From Candidatus Magasanikbacteria bacterium CG10_big_fil_rev_8_21_14_0_10_47_10 (lineage in GTDB: Bacteria > Patescibacteriota > Patescibacteriia > Magasanikbacterales > UBA922): 36,973 bases of DNA. Below the pieces are notes generated by a model. It was not told the origin of the DNA and ran no database searches. It saw only the letters and a program-made list of their open reading frames with translations. Positions 1-10,525 of this stretch are shown here, one piece after another. Numbering within the stretch: the first letter of the stretch is position 1; each line of letters starts with the position of its first letter. The DNA lies in contig PFCB01000002.1 in the NCBI GenBank assembly GCA_002773135.1, forward strand, positions 3,327 to 40,299, written 5' to 3'. The translations under genes and the position numbers were made by a program.

Positions 1-475
1 CCGCGGCAGAACCTCCGGAGGATCCACCCGCCACTTTTTTTTCATTGTGTGGATTGTGCACCGCCCCATACATGGAGTTTTCATTGCTTGCTCCATGTCC
101 AAACGCATCGCAGTTTTGCTTACCAACAATCACCGCGCCACGATCACGCAAACGGCGTATGACTGTTGCGTCAAATGGTGGGACATAATTATCCAAAATA
201 GTTGCAGCACCCGTAGAGCGAGTATCCTTGGTACATATGGCGTCTTTAACACCAAACGGAATGCCGGTAAGCGGGTGAACATTCCCCCCTTTCAACATTT
301 CATCAGCAGCTTTTGCTGAATCAATTGCGCTTTCATTGACAGATATAAATGCATGAATAGACTCATTTCTAGCATCTATCCTATCTAAACAAGAGTGCGT
401 CAACTCAACACTGGAAAATTCCCTTTTTTTTAGCCCGGCAGCAGCCTGGGCAATAGTCAATTCATTCAATCTCAT
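1..475 (-). CDS. gatA: Glutamyl/aspartyl-tRNA amidotransferase subunit A (GatA), 3' part missing
   Basis: GatA is the amidase subunit of the GatCAB complex, which converts Glu-tRNA(Gln) or Asp-tRNA(Asn) to the amidated form in the cytoplasm. The first 158 residues are present and the gene runs off the left edge. The amidase-signature start is visible: GIPFGVKDAI with the catalytic Lys, then VAGGSSGGSAA at the window edge, which holds the Ser cluster of the Ser-cisSer-Lys triad. The start codon overlaps the gatC stop as ATGA, so the two are translationally coupled. The family is usually about 480-490 residues, so roughly two thirds lies outside. The reading frame is clean and identification is secure. 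Confidence 0.95.
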   Translation of the reverse strand, partial: MRLNELTIAQAAAGLKKREFSSVELTHSCLDRIDARNESIHAFISVNESAIDSAKAADEMLKGGNVHPLTGIPFGVKDAICTKDTRSTGAATILDNYVPPFDATVIRRLRDRGAVIVGKQNCDAFGHGASNENSMYGAVHNPHNEKKVAGGSSGGSAA

Positions 476-771
476 ACATCATCAAATACAGCCTTTACCT
501 TCAGTAAATTTCCCGACCGATCCGGAAATCCGGCAATGAGTTTTGCGCGTACTTCAGGGTCACACGGCTCTTGCGTATCAAAACGGAACACATCTTCCAA
601 CCCGGTCACCTGGCACGTTTCTGCGACACCATCTGTATCAACAGTCTTCAACAAATCCATATACTCAAAAATAACTGACAGTTGCTCTGCATACATTTTT
701 ACTTCTTCCTCTGAAAGCGATAGCCGCGCCAGCTTGGCAACATGCTCGATATCCTTATTTTGAATAGACAT
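472..771 (-). CDS. gatC: Glutamyl/aspartyl-tRNA amidotransferase subunit C (GatC)
   Basis: GatC is the small subunit that wraps around and stabilises GatA in the GatCAB complex. At 99 residues it has the normal family length. It shows the N-terminal helix pattern IEHVAKLARLSLSEEE, the central E(Y)MDLL segment, and the conserved C-terminus KVKAVFDDV. It is the first gene of a gatC-gatA operon, with a 4-nt ATGA overlap into gatA. The start is supported by a near-consensus promoter whose -10 box ends 9 nt before the ATG, implying an almost leaderless transcript. GatB is not in view and may lie elsewhere. Confidence 0.93.
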   Translation of the reverse strand: MSIQNKDIEHVAKLARLSLSEEEVKMYAEQLSVIFEYMDLLKTVDTDGVAETCQVTGLEDVFRFDTQEPCDPEVRAKLIAGFPDRSGNLLKVKAVFDDV

Positions 772-780
772 AGTGCATAT

Positions 781-809
781 AGTGTAGCCTATGGTGACAC
801 TCTTGACAA
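781..809 (-). promoter_or_regulatory. Promoter of gatC-gatA, leaderless type
   Basis: On the minus strand: -35 TTGTCA (804-809), 17-bp spacer, -10 TACACT (781-786), then 9 nt to the gatC ATG. No Shine-Dalgarno sequence could fit in the leader. It lies directly after the ligA stop, which separates the gat operon from the pil-lig operon. Confidence 0.75.
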
Positions 810-815
810 ATGAAC

Positions 816-3272
<2,457 letters not shown>

Positions 3273-3276
<4 letters not shown>

Positions 3277-4025
3277 AAAAATGTCATGTACCAATCAAGC
3301 AGCCTCTGCCCCCACAGCAACGTCACCAACGTCGCGGCTGATAAATACGTGCCAAACGGCGTGGCGCTTTGCAGGTCTTTTTTTCTCAAGGCAAGCATAC
3401 CAACTCCTACGGCCGCGCCGACGATGTAGGCAAGAAATAACGCCACCAAGATAAGCGGCCATCCCAAGACAACCCCCATGAAAAAACCAAGTCGCATATC
3501 ACCACCGCCAATCCATCGCCCCTGTGACAGAACATATTGAAACCAAAAAAATCCTGCGCCGACCACCGCGCCGATCAGCATGGTTTGCGGCGTATGTATC
3601 CCCAAATACCAAAACGCTCCAAACAATATCACCGCTGGTATCGTTGTCGCGCGGTCTAAAATCAGCCGGTACTTTGCGTCGTAGATAAATACAAAGGTCA
3701 ACAAAAAAATAATAAACCACTGAAACGCAAGCGCAGCGGTAAGGCTGCTTGAGTCAGAGAGAACAGCCGTACCAACAAATGCCAACGGAAGCCATGCTTC
3801 AACAAACACATATGAAAGTGGGATGCGGCTGCTACAGTGCCGGCAGTTCCCGGCAAGAACAATATAGCTGATGATGGGAATGTTATCGTACCACGAAATC
3901 ACGCGGACGCACGCCGGACAAACCGACCGTCCGGACAACGCAAACATGTGCCTGGTTCGCCAAACCCAGGCATTTAAAAAACTGCCAAGCAAGAGCCCGG
4001 CAATTATTGCAATAACAAATACCAT
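3273..4025 (-). CDS. pilD: Type IV prepilin peptidase/methyltransferase (PilD family)
   Basis: This is an inner-membrane aspartyl protease (A24) that cleaves prepilin leader peptides and N-methylates the new N-terminus. At 250 residues it is close to the family length. It has the cytoplasmic four-Cys zinc motif C36-X2-C39...C61-X2-C64 of the methyltransferase-containing type, and the two catalytic aspartates D116 (in FIYDAKYR) and D176 (in GGGDMRLG). Several hydrophobic helices fill the rest. Its substrate is probably the prepilin encoded just upstream at 4031-4492. It overlaps the following Nudix gene by 4 nt. Confidence 0.93.
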
Positions 4026-4030
4026 AGGAC

Positions 4031-4492
4031 TTAATTCCCGGCGTTACTGATGCCAGACGGTGTTGCGACCACGTGCGCGCGAAGTCCATCGACATCGCCT
4101 TCCAAATCGGCTTGAATTTGGTAACTGACACCATCTGCCGATGTGTAGATATATGAACCACTGCTTGGGTCCACGGGTACCCGCTCCAAATAGCTGCCGG
4201 CGCATCCGATTGCCCCAAAGCCATCAACACCAAAACAGCTTGCCGTCCCCGCCCCCAATGGTACGGCGTCACCCGCCAGAGGGTACTCATTGTGCGCGAT
4301 GAAATAAAGCTCAAGAGCCGATTGCATTTTTTCCAGGTCAGCCACACGCTTTGCGTCACGTGCTTTTTCTCTCGCAGAACCCAACGCAATAACCGAAAGA
4401 ACAGACAACAAACCAATAATGCCAATTACGACAAGTAACTCGATCAGCGTAAAACCATATTTGTTCCTTCGTTGCAAAGTGGGCATAGTCAT
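4031..4492 (-). CDS. Type IV pilin-like protein with class III leader
   Basis: A 153-residue prepilin. It has a short basic leader ending in Gly (RRNKYG, then FTLIELLVVIGIIGLLSV). Cleavage is expected between Gly13 and Phe14, with the conserved Glu at +5 of the mature protein. A long hydrophobic helix follows, then a charged helix (SAREKARDAKRVADLEKMQ) typical of pseudopilins and major pilins of this group. The C-terminal head has two cysteines (SCFG ... IGCAG) that may form a disulfide, and a VPVDPSSGSYIY segment common in this pilin family. Its start abuts the stop of the receiver gene, and a second ATG two codons in (4486) is equally possible. Major pilin and minor pilin cannot be told apart here. 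Confidence 0.9.
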   Translation of the reverse strand: MTMPTLQRRNKYGFTLIELLVVIGIIGLLSVLSVIALGSAREKARDAKRVADLEKMQSALELYFIAHNEYPLAGDAVPLGAGTASCFGVDGFGAIGCAGSYLERVPVDPSSGSYIYTSADGVSYQIQADLEGDVDGLRAHVVATPSGISNAGN

Positions 4493-4885
4493 TTACTTGT
4501 TAGATACGCGTTCCAGAACCTTGCGAACCTTTTCAACGGTCTCGGACGGCTTAAAGTGAGCTTTAATCAAATAATCCTCTGCACCAAGCGCCAATCCTTT
4601 TTCCACGTCGTCTTTTTGACCCAAATTGGTCAGCAATATAACCGGAACCGATTTTAGCACCGCATCACTTTTGAACTGCTCAAGCAAGGTAAATCCATCT
4701 ATCTTTGGTAGTAAAATATCCAACAAAATGATATCCGGTGTTTTCTTTTTTGCTTCCTTCATGCCTACTTCACCATTTTCCGCGGTGAGCACATGAAATC
4801 CTTCCATTTCAAACTTGGTCTTATATATATTGGACAAAAATGTATCATCCTCGATAAGGAGAATATTAATTTTCTTTCCTGCCAT
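4493..4885 (-). CDS. Stand-alone response-regulator receiver protein
   Basis: A CheY-like single receiver domain of 130 residues without an output domain. Visible landmarks: acidic pair E12-D13-D14, phospho-acceptor D56 in ILLDILLP, T86 in VILLTN, and K108 in DYLIKAH. It lies between pilM and the prepilin gene, so a role in steering pilus assembly or twitching, as with PilG/PilH-like proteins, is a reasonable inference. No histidine kinase is in the window. Its upstream gap of 44 nt to pilM could hold a weak promoter, but none is convincing. Confidence 0.9.
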   Translation of the reverse strand: MAGKKINILLIEDDTFLSNIYKTKFEMEGFHVLTAENGEVGMKEAKKKTPDIILLDILLPKIDGFTLLEQFKSDAVLKSVPVILLTNLGQKDDVEKGLALGAEDYLIKAHFKPSETVEKVRKVLERVSNK

Positions 4886-4929
4886 ATGTCTTAGTATTAC
4901 CTGCTTTTATTGTACTACAAGCATATTAT

Positions 4930-6060
4930 TTAGACAATATTTCGCATTGCCAACCCGATGCTGACAGCCATGCGCGGCCCCAACTCATCGAGTACCTGCT
5001 TCAGACCCTGCTGGTACACGACTCTGGCCCACGGGTCACCAATAAACACTTTAACCGGAAACTTTGCCTGTATAGCTTCCAAAACAGGTGGGAAAAGAGC
5101 ACTCCCCCCTGTCAATACGATCTTCTCCAAGCGCTTGCCTTCATTGCCTGTTTGAGCGCTAAACAATTCAATACCATAGCTGATTTCTTTGATAATAGGG
5201 CTCACCAAACCATCCACGATGGCCGTATGGACCGACCCGCTCGGTAACTGCGAAAGATCCTTTTTCATCTGCCCAACCATGTCTTCCGATATGCCAAGCC
5301 GCTGCGTTAAGAGCGCATCCAGTACATTACCCCCGGCATTCATACTGCGATGCGTGATAGGTAAACCCTGATCAATGATAAAAAGATTGGTTCGCTCGGC
5401 GCCGATGTCAATTATCATTGACGTGGACTGGTCATGACCAATAAGTGATCGCTCCAGTGCAAAGGCCTCGGTTTCCAGCTCTTCAAGCTGAAGCCCTGCT
5501 TTTGCAAAAATCATGCTGTAAAAAGACACCAGCGATTTTGGCGCGGCAGTCACCAGGACGCGCAAATATTTTCTTGCTTTGACATCCTTTCCATCCGGGA
5601 TCAACTGATGCACGACCTGCATGTTCTCAATTGGTTGTGGAAGCATCTTTTTTACTTTTGCTTTGACATGATGATCCAACTCTTTTTGAGCATCGGCCGG
5701 AAGGGTGACGATGGCATGAAATACGTGTGATACGGGTAAACTCGCGGTCGCGCGTCGCGCGGTCGCCCGTGTTTCTTTTAAAAGCTGCTTGAGGATCTCG
5801 GCGTATTGTTCAATACGATCTTCAACCGATAGCTGATTTTGAGATGACGCATTTTGACCGGTAAGGCGTTTGTACTCCTCCATGGCGTTCTCGCGTCCGG
5901 CCTGTGCCGGCTCTGACGGATGGATATCAAGATGCTCATGCGCCACACCGTACGTCCAAAGTTGCGGCCTTCCCTTGGTTTTATGGAGCTCAACCAACTT
6001 AATGCCGTGTGCGCCTATGTCAATACCAAGGTATCCTTCATTTTTTTGAAATATAGCCAT
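4930..6060 (-). CDS. pilM: Type IV pilus assembly ATPase-fold protein PilM
   Basis: PilM is the actin-like cytoplasmic protein that binds the N-terminal peptide of PilN and links the inner-membrane alignment complex. The actin-fold phosphate motifs are visible near the start (GYLGIDIGAHGIKLVEL), in the middle (SMIIDIGAERTNLFIID) and near the end (IVLTGGSALFPPVLEAI). The 376-residue form starting MAIFQKNEG fits the family. A longer in-frame reading upstream is hydrophobic noise. The ATG at 6060 is preceded closely by GGAG. PilN/PilO are not adjacent, which is unusual because pilMNO are normally together. It begins the pil-lig transcription unit. Confidence 0.9.
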   Translation of the reverse strand: MAIFQKNEGYLGIDIGAHGIKLVELHKTKGRPQLWTYGVAHEHLDIHPSEPAQAGRENAMEEYKRLTGQNASSQNQLSVEDRIEQYAEILKQLLKETRATARRATASLPVSHVFHAIVTLPADAQKELDHHVKAKVKKMLPQPIENMQVVHQLIPDGKDVKARKYLRVLVTAAPKSLVSFYSMIFAKAGLQLEELETEAFALERSLIGHDQSTSMIIDIGAERTNLFIIDQGLPITHRSMNAGGNVLDALLTQRLGISEDMVGQMKKDLSQLPSGSVHTAIVDGLVSPIIKEISYGIELFSAQTGNEGKRLEKIVLTGGSALFPPVLEAIQAKFPVKVFIGDPWARVVYQQGLKQVLDELGPRMAVSIGLAMRNIV

Positions 6061-6142
6061 ACTCCAATGAATGCCAGATTCTAAATCCCAAAAAATCAAA
6101 ATGTATTTCACTGTTTGAAATACGCTCCTCAAATATGTGGGC

Positions 6143-6148
6143 AGTATA
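6143..6148 (-). promoter_or_regulatory. Likely promoter of the pilM operon (extended -10)
   Basis: Minus-strand TGATATACT is an extended -10 (TGN plus TATACT). No good -35 is seen at 17 bp. It lies just past the rpoD terminator and about 80 nt before the pilM ATG, so this transcript would have a real leader, unlike several other genes here. Confidence 0.5.
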
Positions 6149-6159
6149 TCACAAAACGG

Positions 6160-6189
6160 AAAGAAAGACATCCCGATTGAGTCGGGATG
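6160..6189 (-). terminator. Rho-independent terminator after rpoD
   Basis: On the minus strand an 8-bp stem CATCCCGA/TCGGGATG with a 5-nt loop is followed by a T-rich tail (TCTTTCTTTCC). It starts 6 nt after the rpoD stop and separates rpoD from the pil operon. Confidence 0.7.
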
Positions 6190-6195
6190 CCTTCG

Positions 6196-7545
6196 CTAAT
6201 AGTCTCTCAGTTTACTGATGATATTAAATCCTTTTATTTTTTCAAGCGCCTTCGCTTCGATTTGTCGAATGCGCTCACGCGTGACGTCAAATTCTCGGCC
6301 GACCTCTTCCAAGGTGTGCGTCACACCGTCCCTGAGGCCAAACCTCATTTCCAAGATTTTTTGCTCTCGGGGTGAAAGCTGCGAAATAGCTTCGCCAATA
6401 TACTCTCGAAGTAATTCGACCCCTGCCACGTGCGATGGTGACGCGTTCTTTACGTCCTCTATAAAATCAGACAGTGGAGAATCATCATCATCGTCGTCAC
6501 CCACCGATGTCTCCAGTGAGATCGTGTCCTGAGATATTTTGATGATGTGCTTGATTTTGAGAAGTTCTTCACCCATTTCAGCGGCCAGCTCCTCCGGTGT
6601 CGGATCGCGGCCCAAGTCCTGCAATAATCGCCGCTGAATTTGCTTAAAGCGATTGATGGTTTCAACCATGTGTACCGGAATACGAATGGTCCGAGACTGG
6701 TCTGCCAACGCCCGCGTGATAGCCTGCCTGATCCACCAGGTGGCGTATGTTGAAAATTTGTACCCTTTTCTATAATCGAATTTTTTTACCGCCCGAAATA
6801 AACCGATATTGCCCTCCTGAATCAAATCCAGCAATGTCAGCTGTTTGCCCACAAACTTTTTCGCAATCGAAACAACCAAACGCAAATTCGCCTCTATCAT
6901 TTTTTGCTCCGCGGATCGATCGCCTCGTTCTTTGCCTTTTGCCAAAGATACTTCTTCCTCGGCATTGAGCAACGGGATCTTTCCTATTTCCCTCAAATAC
7001 ATTTGAATCGAATCCTGAGAAATTTTTCCCAAATCAAAGGTGCCCCCCTCCGCATCCGGCTGTTGACCTTGGATAGAATGCAATAGTTCTTTTCTTTCGG
7101 ACCGGTTTCCAAGCAATCCGGCCTCCTGCTGGACAATCGGCACGCCGTTCCGTTCCAAAATATCCAAAAAACCCTCGTACAAATCAATGCAATGTTCAAC
7201 AAAAGGAAACGTGGAAAAAATTTCCGCTTCCGTGATAAATCCTCTGTTTCTTCCCTTTTGCAGCATGTCCCAGAGCTTCTCTTCTGCCGGGATAATAACT
7301 TCATCGTCTCTCTTGGAAAGACGTCGGACCGGCTTGGTTGGCTTTGCCGTTTTTTCGGACTTTCTCGACCCACTATTTTTTTTGACGACCGCCTTGAGCG
7401 ATGCGGCTTTTTTCTTGGGAGCCTTACTGGAGGCTGTTTTTTTGCTATTCAATTCACGTGCATTTTTTGATGCACGTTTTTTTGCCGTGCCTTGTTTTTT
7501 TTTGGCAGCGGTTTGCTTAGTTGTTGCCTTTCTTTGCTGAGGCAT
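6196..7545 (-). CDS. rpoD: RNA polymerase primary sigma factor (RpoD/SigA)
   Basis: The primary sigma-70 factor, which recognises -35/-10 promoters. The 449 residues begin with about 75 residues rich in Lys, Ala and Ser, a low-complexity basic tail. A short region 1.1-like part follows (about 85-150), then region 1.2 ([16 protein letters not shown]), region 2 ([20 protein letters not shown]), region 3, and region 4 with the helix-turn-helix [17 protein letters not shown]. An acidic patch (DDDDDDS) sits between regions 3 and 4. It lies 39 nt downstream of dnaG in the same direction, the classic dnaG-rpoD arrangement. Consensus-like boxes found elsewhere in this window agree with a standard primary sigma factor. 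Confidence 0.96.
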   Translation of the reverse strand: MPQQRKATTKQTAAKKKQGTAKKRASKNARELNSKKTASSKAPKKKAASLKAVVKKNSGSRKSEKTAKPTKPVRRLSKRDDEVIIPAEEKLWDMLQKGRNRGFITEAEIFSTFPFVEHCIDLYEGFLDILERNGVPIVQQEAGLLGNRSERKELLHSIQGQQPDAEGGTFDLGKISQDSIQMYLREIGKIPLLNAEEEVSLAKGKERGDRSAEQKMIEANLRLVVSIAKKFVGKQLTLLDLIQEGNIGLFRAVKKFDYRKGYKFSTYATWWIRQAITRALADQSRTIRIPVHMVETINRFKQIQRRLLQDLGRDPTPEELAAEMGEELLKIKHIIKISQDTISLETSVGDDDDDDSPLSDFIEDVKNASPSHVAGVELLREYIGEAISQLSPREQKILEMRFGLRDGVTHTLEEVGREFDVTRERIRQIEAKALEKIKGFNIISKLRDY

Positions 7546-7584
7546 TTTACGATAAACACTGAATAATATATTGTTGGTGTAACA

Positions 7585-9369
7585 CTAGAGCGATGATACC
7601 TGTTGAAGCAGCTCCGCCACTTTTTTGTCATCACCTGACTGCTCGGCCTGGGCAATTTCCAGCTGCAATTGTTGCCGAATTTCTTTTTTCCATCCGACCA
7701 CTATCTGCTGCGCCAGCTGGCGAAACTCTAAGATAATGACACTGTTATCAATAAGCGAAAAAACCTCGTCACCCTTGAGGAGGAGGCTATTGAGTGTTTG
7801 ATGTAAATTTGAATCTGATAGTTGAGATATAATACTCTCAATATCAATAGAGTTTCCCTCAGTATAGCCTTTTTTCAACAATTCGTAAAGTGGCCGGTAG
7901 GCAGACGTCGCAAAGACAGGATCCAGACGTAAAAACGCGTCCCCATCGACAATCCCCCTGGTTAAGAGAAGCGAAAGCGCGTGTTGTTCAAGTGTGTCCC
8001 TCTGTCCTCCCTTTTGTTTTTTTTCTTCGGGCGGGGACGATGGTGCCTGTCCCCGGGATTGCACCGTCTCGGCACTTTCGCGCACGTCCGGCATATCTTG
8101 CCGGAGGATGCCCGGATCTACGCCAAGTTTGGCGGCAATTGCTTGGAGCCAATGATCCTTTTCTACAGCAAATGGTATGCGCGCTATTTCAGGAAGCAAT
8201 TCATTCGCGATCACCTGTTTGTGCTTTGGATTTTTGAGATCTTGACCCGCAAACGCGCGGTCAACGTACCACTGCATAACATCCACCGCATCGGCAACCG
8301 CTCCTCTCCATCCTTCAGGGTCTTTTTTTACAAAATCGTCCGGATCCAAACCATCCGGTACCCGGATAATTCGAACGTTTACGCCTGCCTGTCGAGCCAA
8401 GTCAATCCCGCGTTTTGCCGCCTTATAACCGGCATCATCGGCGTCAAACGCGATTGAGATATTCTGCGCGTAGCGCTTTAACAGCGCGACTTGTTGCTCT
8501 GTGAGCGCTGTTCCGCTTGTCGCGACCACGTTGGGCATGCCGGATTGCCATACGCCGATAACATCCATTTGCCCCTCAACCATCACAACAACATCTTTTT
8601 TCCGAATTTCATGCTTTGCTTTATCCAGGCCAAATACAACGCTCGACTTATCATACAGCGGGGTCTGCGGCGTATTGACATACTTCCCTCCACTTTTTTC
8701 CGTTTCTACAAGCACGCGTCCGGTAAACCCGACAACATTACCATGGACATCCCGAATGGGGAACATTATTCTACCGCGAAACCGATCATAAAATCCTTTC
8801 CCGGACTGCGCATTCGCGCGCTCGCGCTTTATGGTCATGCCGCTTGCCACCAAATCGTCAATGCCAAATCCCTTTTTGAGCAAATACTGGGTCAGCAAAT
8901 CCCACTGATCCGGAATATATCCGATCTGCCATGTTTCGACTGTTGCCGGAAGCAACCCCCGCTGCCGCAAATATTCACGTGCCGACTTTGCGCTGTCGAT
9001 TTTTGTAAGGACATTGTGATAGAAACGGGCGGCATCGGTCATGATGTCCTTGAGCCTATTTTTTTCACTGGACTCGAGCTCGGATTGCTTGGTCGACAAT
9101 TCGACTCCGGCTCTGCCGGCAAGAAGTTTCAGTGCTTCAATAAAATCCATGCCCTCTATTTCCTGAACAAACGTAAAAATATCTCCCCCTTTGCTGCAAC
9201 CAAAACAATGCCAAGAATTTCGCTCACGGCTTGCCATGAAGGAGGGAGATTTTTCATTGTGAAACGGGCACAAGCCCTTGTGGTTTATGCCAGCAGGCTT
9301 GAGCTGGACATACTCCCCAATAAAGTCGACAATGTCAATCTTGTCTTTTATAAGTTGCGTGTCTGACAT
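7585..9369 (-). CDS. dnaG: DNA primase DnaG
   Basis: DnaG makes RNA primers on the lagging strand. The form starting MSDTQLIKDK is 594 residues. It has the CHC2 zinc-binding domain (C34, H37, C55, C58), the RNA-polymerase core, and a TOPRIM fold with VVMVEGQMDV and FDADDAGYKAAKRG. A C-terminal region, partly low-complexity, presumably binds the replicative helicase. A longer in-frame reading upstream to 9513 exists, but a -10 TATAAT ends 9 nt before this ATG and the family start matches it. It is followed by rpoD and preceded by dus. Confidence 0.96.
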   Translation of the reverse strand: MSDTQLIKDKIDIVDFIGEYVQLKPAGINHKGLCPFHNEKSPSFMASRERNSWHCFGCSKGGDIFTFVQEIEGMDFIEALKLLAGRAGVELSTKQSELESSEKNRLKDIMTDAARFYHNVLTKIDSAKSAREYLRQRGLLPATVETWQIGYIPDQWDLLTQYLLKKGFGIDDLVASGMTIKRERANAQSGKGFYDRFRGRIMFPIRDVHGNVVGFTGRVLVETEKSGGKYVNTPQTPLYDKSSVVFGLDKAKHEIRKKDVVVMVEGQMDVIGVWQSGMPNVVATSGTALTEQQVALLKRYAQNISIAFDADDAGYKAAKRGIDLARQAGVNVRIIRVPDGLDPDDFVKKDPEGWRGAVADAVDVMQWYVDRAFAGQDLKNPKHKQVIANELLPEIARIPFAVEKDHWLQAIAAKLGVDPGILRQDMPDVRESAETVQSRGQAPSSPPEEKKQKGGQRDTLEQHALSLLLTRGIVDGDAFLRLDPVFATSAYRPLYELLKKGYTEGNSIDIESIISQLSDSNLHQTLNSLLLKGDEVFSLIDNSVIILEFRQLAQQIVVGWKKEIRQQLQLEIAQAEQSGDDKKVAELLQQVSSL

Positions 9370-9378
9370 CCAAGGTAA

Positions 9379-9384
9379 ATTATA
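9379..9384 (-). promoter_or_regulatory. Promoter -10 of dnaG-rpoD, leaderless type
   Basis: Minus-strand perfect TATAAT, 9 nt before the dnaG ATG. The -35 position has only weak similarity (CAGCAA at 17 bp). The box rules out the longer upstream reading of dnaG as the product of this promoter. Confidence 0.65.
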
Positions 9385-9424
9385 TTCTCGTATTGCTAAA
9401 TTGCTGTAGAGTGATGCCGCTGCG

Positions 9425-10384
9425 CTACAAAGTGTCAAGCACAGCATCGAGCTCCTGAAGTGATTGAACCCTGACCAATCGCGCGCGAATATCTTTGATC
9501 CCGGGAATGTCAAATCCTATTTTGTTTGTCTTAAAATACCAGGCAAGATGCTTTCTGAATGTTACTATACCACGTTCACCGTACTGCGCCACATGCGAGC
9601 GGGCGTGTTCTTTTACCACGCGGACTCGCTCTTCCATTTTGATATCGCCATTCTGATTCAAATACTGCTGAAAAAACCATGGATTCCCCAAAGCGCCGCG
9701 TGCGATAAGCACCCCATCTGCCCCGGTTTGACGCAATGCGTCATCCACCTGATGCCACTCGTGAATATCGCCATTTGCTAAAAGTGGGACAGTGGCAATC
9801 TCCTTTGCCTGACGAATTCTATCCCAGTCACTTATCCCGCTGTAGCCCTGTGCTTTTGTTCTCCCGTGAATGGTGATTAAATTCGCTCCTGCCCGCTCAA
9901 TAGCAGGAATAAATGTTTTGAACGCGTCCGGATCGTCCCAACCCAATCGAATCTTCACAGACAGCGGTGTATCCCCCATCGACTGTTTCATTTCTTTGAC
10001 AATTTTTGATGCTAATACTGGGTCTTTCATCAATGCCGCACCATTAAAATTGCTCGTAATTTTATATACCGGACAGCCCATGTTAACATCAATCCCCTCT
10101 GGCCCGGCATGCTCCATGACAATCGCGGCAGCACGCGCCATGGTAGCCGGATCCGCGCCAAAAATTTGCTGCACAATCGGCCGCTCTGTCTCCACAAAAT
10201 CCGTCATGCCCAGGGTCTTTTCATTATCACGAACAATGGCCTCGCTGGAGACCATTTCACGAAAAACAATATCAGCACCGCCAATGCGCCTGACCACCTG
10301 ACAAAAGGCAGAGTCGGTCATGTCAGCCATGGGAGAAAGCGCTAAAATATGCGATTTTTTGTCCAAAATATCTTTGACCCACAT
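9425..10384 (-). CDS. dus: tRNA-dihydrouridine synthase (Dus family)
   Basis: An FMN enzyme that reduces uridine to dihydrouridine in the D-loop of tRNA. It has 319 residues from the chosen ATG. Family marks: the flavin-barrel start LSPMADMTDSAF, NMGCPVYK with the catalytic cysteine C104, SVKIRLGW, TIHGRTKAQGYSG, and LLANGDI near the phosphate-binding loop. The pattern is closest to the DusB class. An in-frame ATG ten codons upstream lies inside the promoter, so the 10384 start is preferred. The Dus subtype, and so the target position in tRNA, is not certain. Confidence 0.93.
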   Translation of the reverse strand: MWVKDILDKKSHILALSPMADMTDSAFCQVVRRIGGADIVFREMVSSEAIVRDNEKTLGMTDFVETERPIVQQIFGADPATMARAAAIVMEHAGPEGIDVNMGCPVYKITSNFNGAALMKDPVLASKIVKEMKQSMGDTPLSVKIRLGWDDPDAFKTFIPAIERAGANLITIHGRTKAQGYSGISDWDRIRQAKEIATVPLLANGDIHEWHQVDDALRQTGADGVLIARGALGNPWFFQQYLNQNGDIKMEERVRVVKEHARSHVAQYGERGIVTFRKHLAWYFKTNKIGFDIPGIKDIRARLVRVQSLQELDAVLDTL

Positions 10385-10392
10385 ACCAGCTG

Positions 10393-10421
10393 AGAATAGC
10401 CCAAATACGGGCATAAATCAA
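10393..10421 (-). promoter_or_regulatory. Promoter of dus, leaderless type
   Basis: Minus strand: -35 TTGATT (10416-10421), 17-bp spacer, -10 TATTCT (10393-10398), 8 nt to the ATG. It follows directly on the terminator at 10427-10501. Confidence 0.7.
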
Positions 10422-10426
10422 GGGTT

Positions 10427-10501
10427 TAAAAAACCGTCCCGCTTCGCCCCTGCGCATCCACAAATGGATGCTTCCGGGAGGAGGCCTCGGGACGATTTTT
10501 T
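10427..10501. terminator. Bidirectional terminator after the sec operon
   Basis: The outer stem CGTCCCG (10435-10441)/CGGGACG (10488-10494) is flanked by A and T runs on both sides, so it can act on either strand. It contains an inner hairpin GCATCCA/TGGATGC (10454-10471, loop CAAA). It ends the leftward secA-D-F transcription unit before the dus promoter. Confidence 0.75.
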
Positions 10502-10525
10502 GTCATCGACGCGTGTACAGATTGT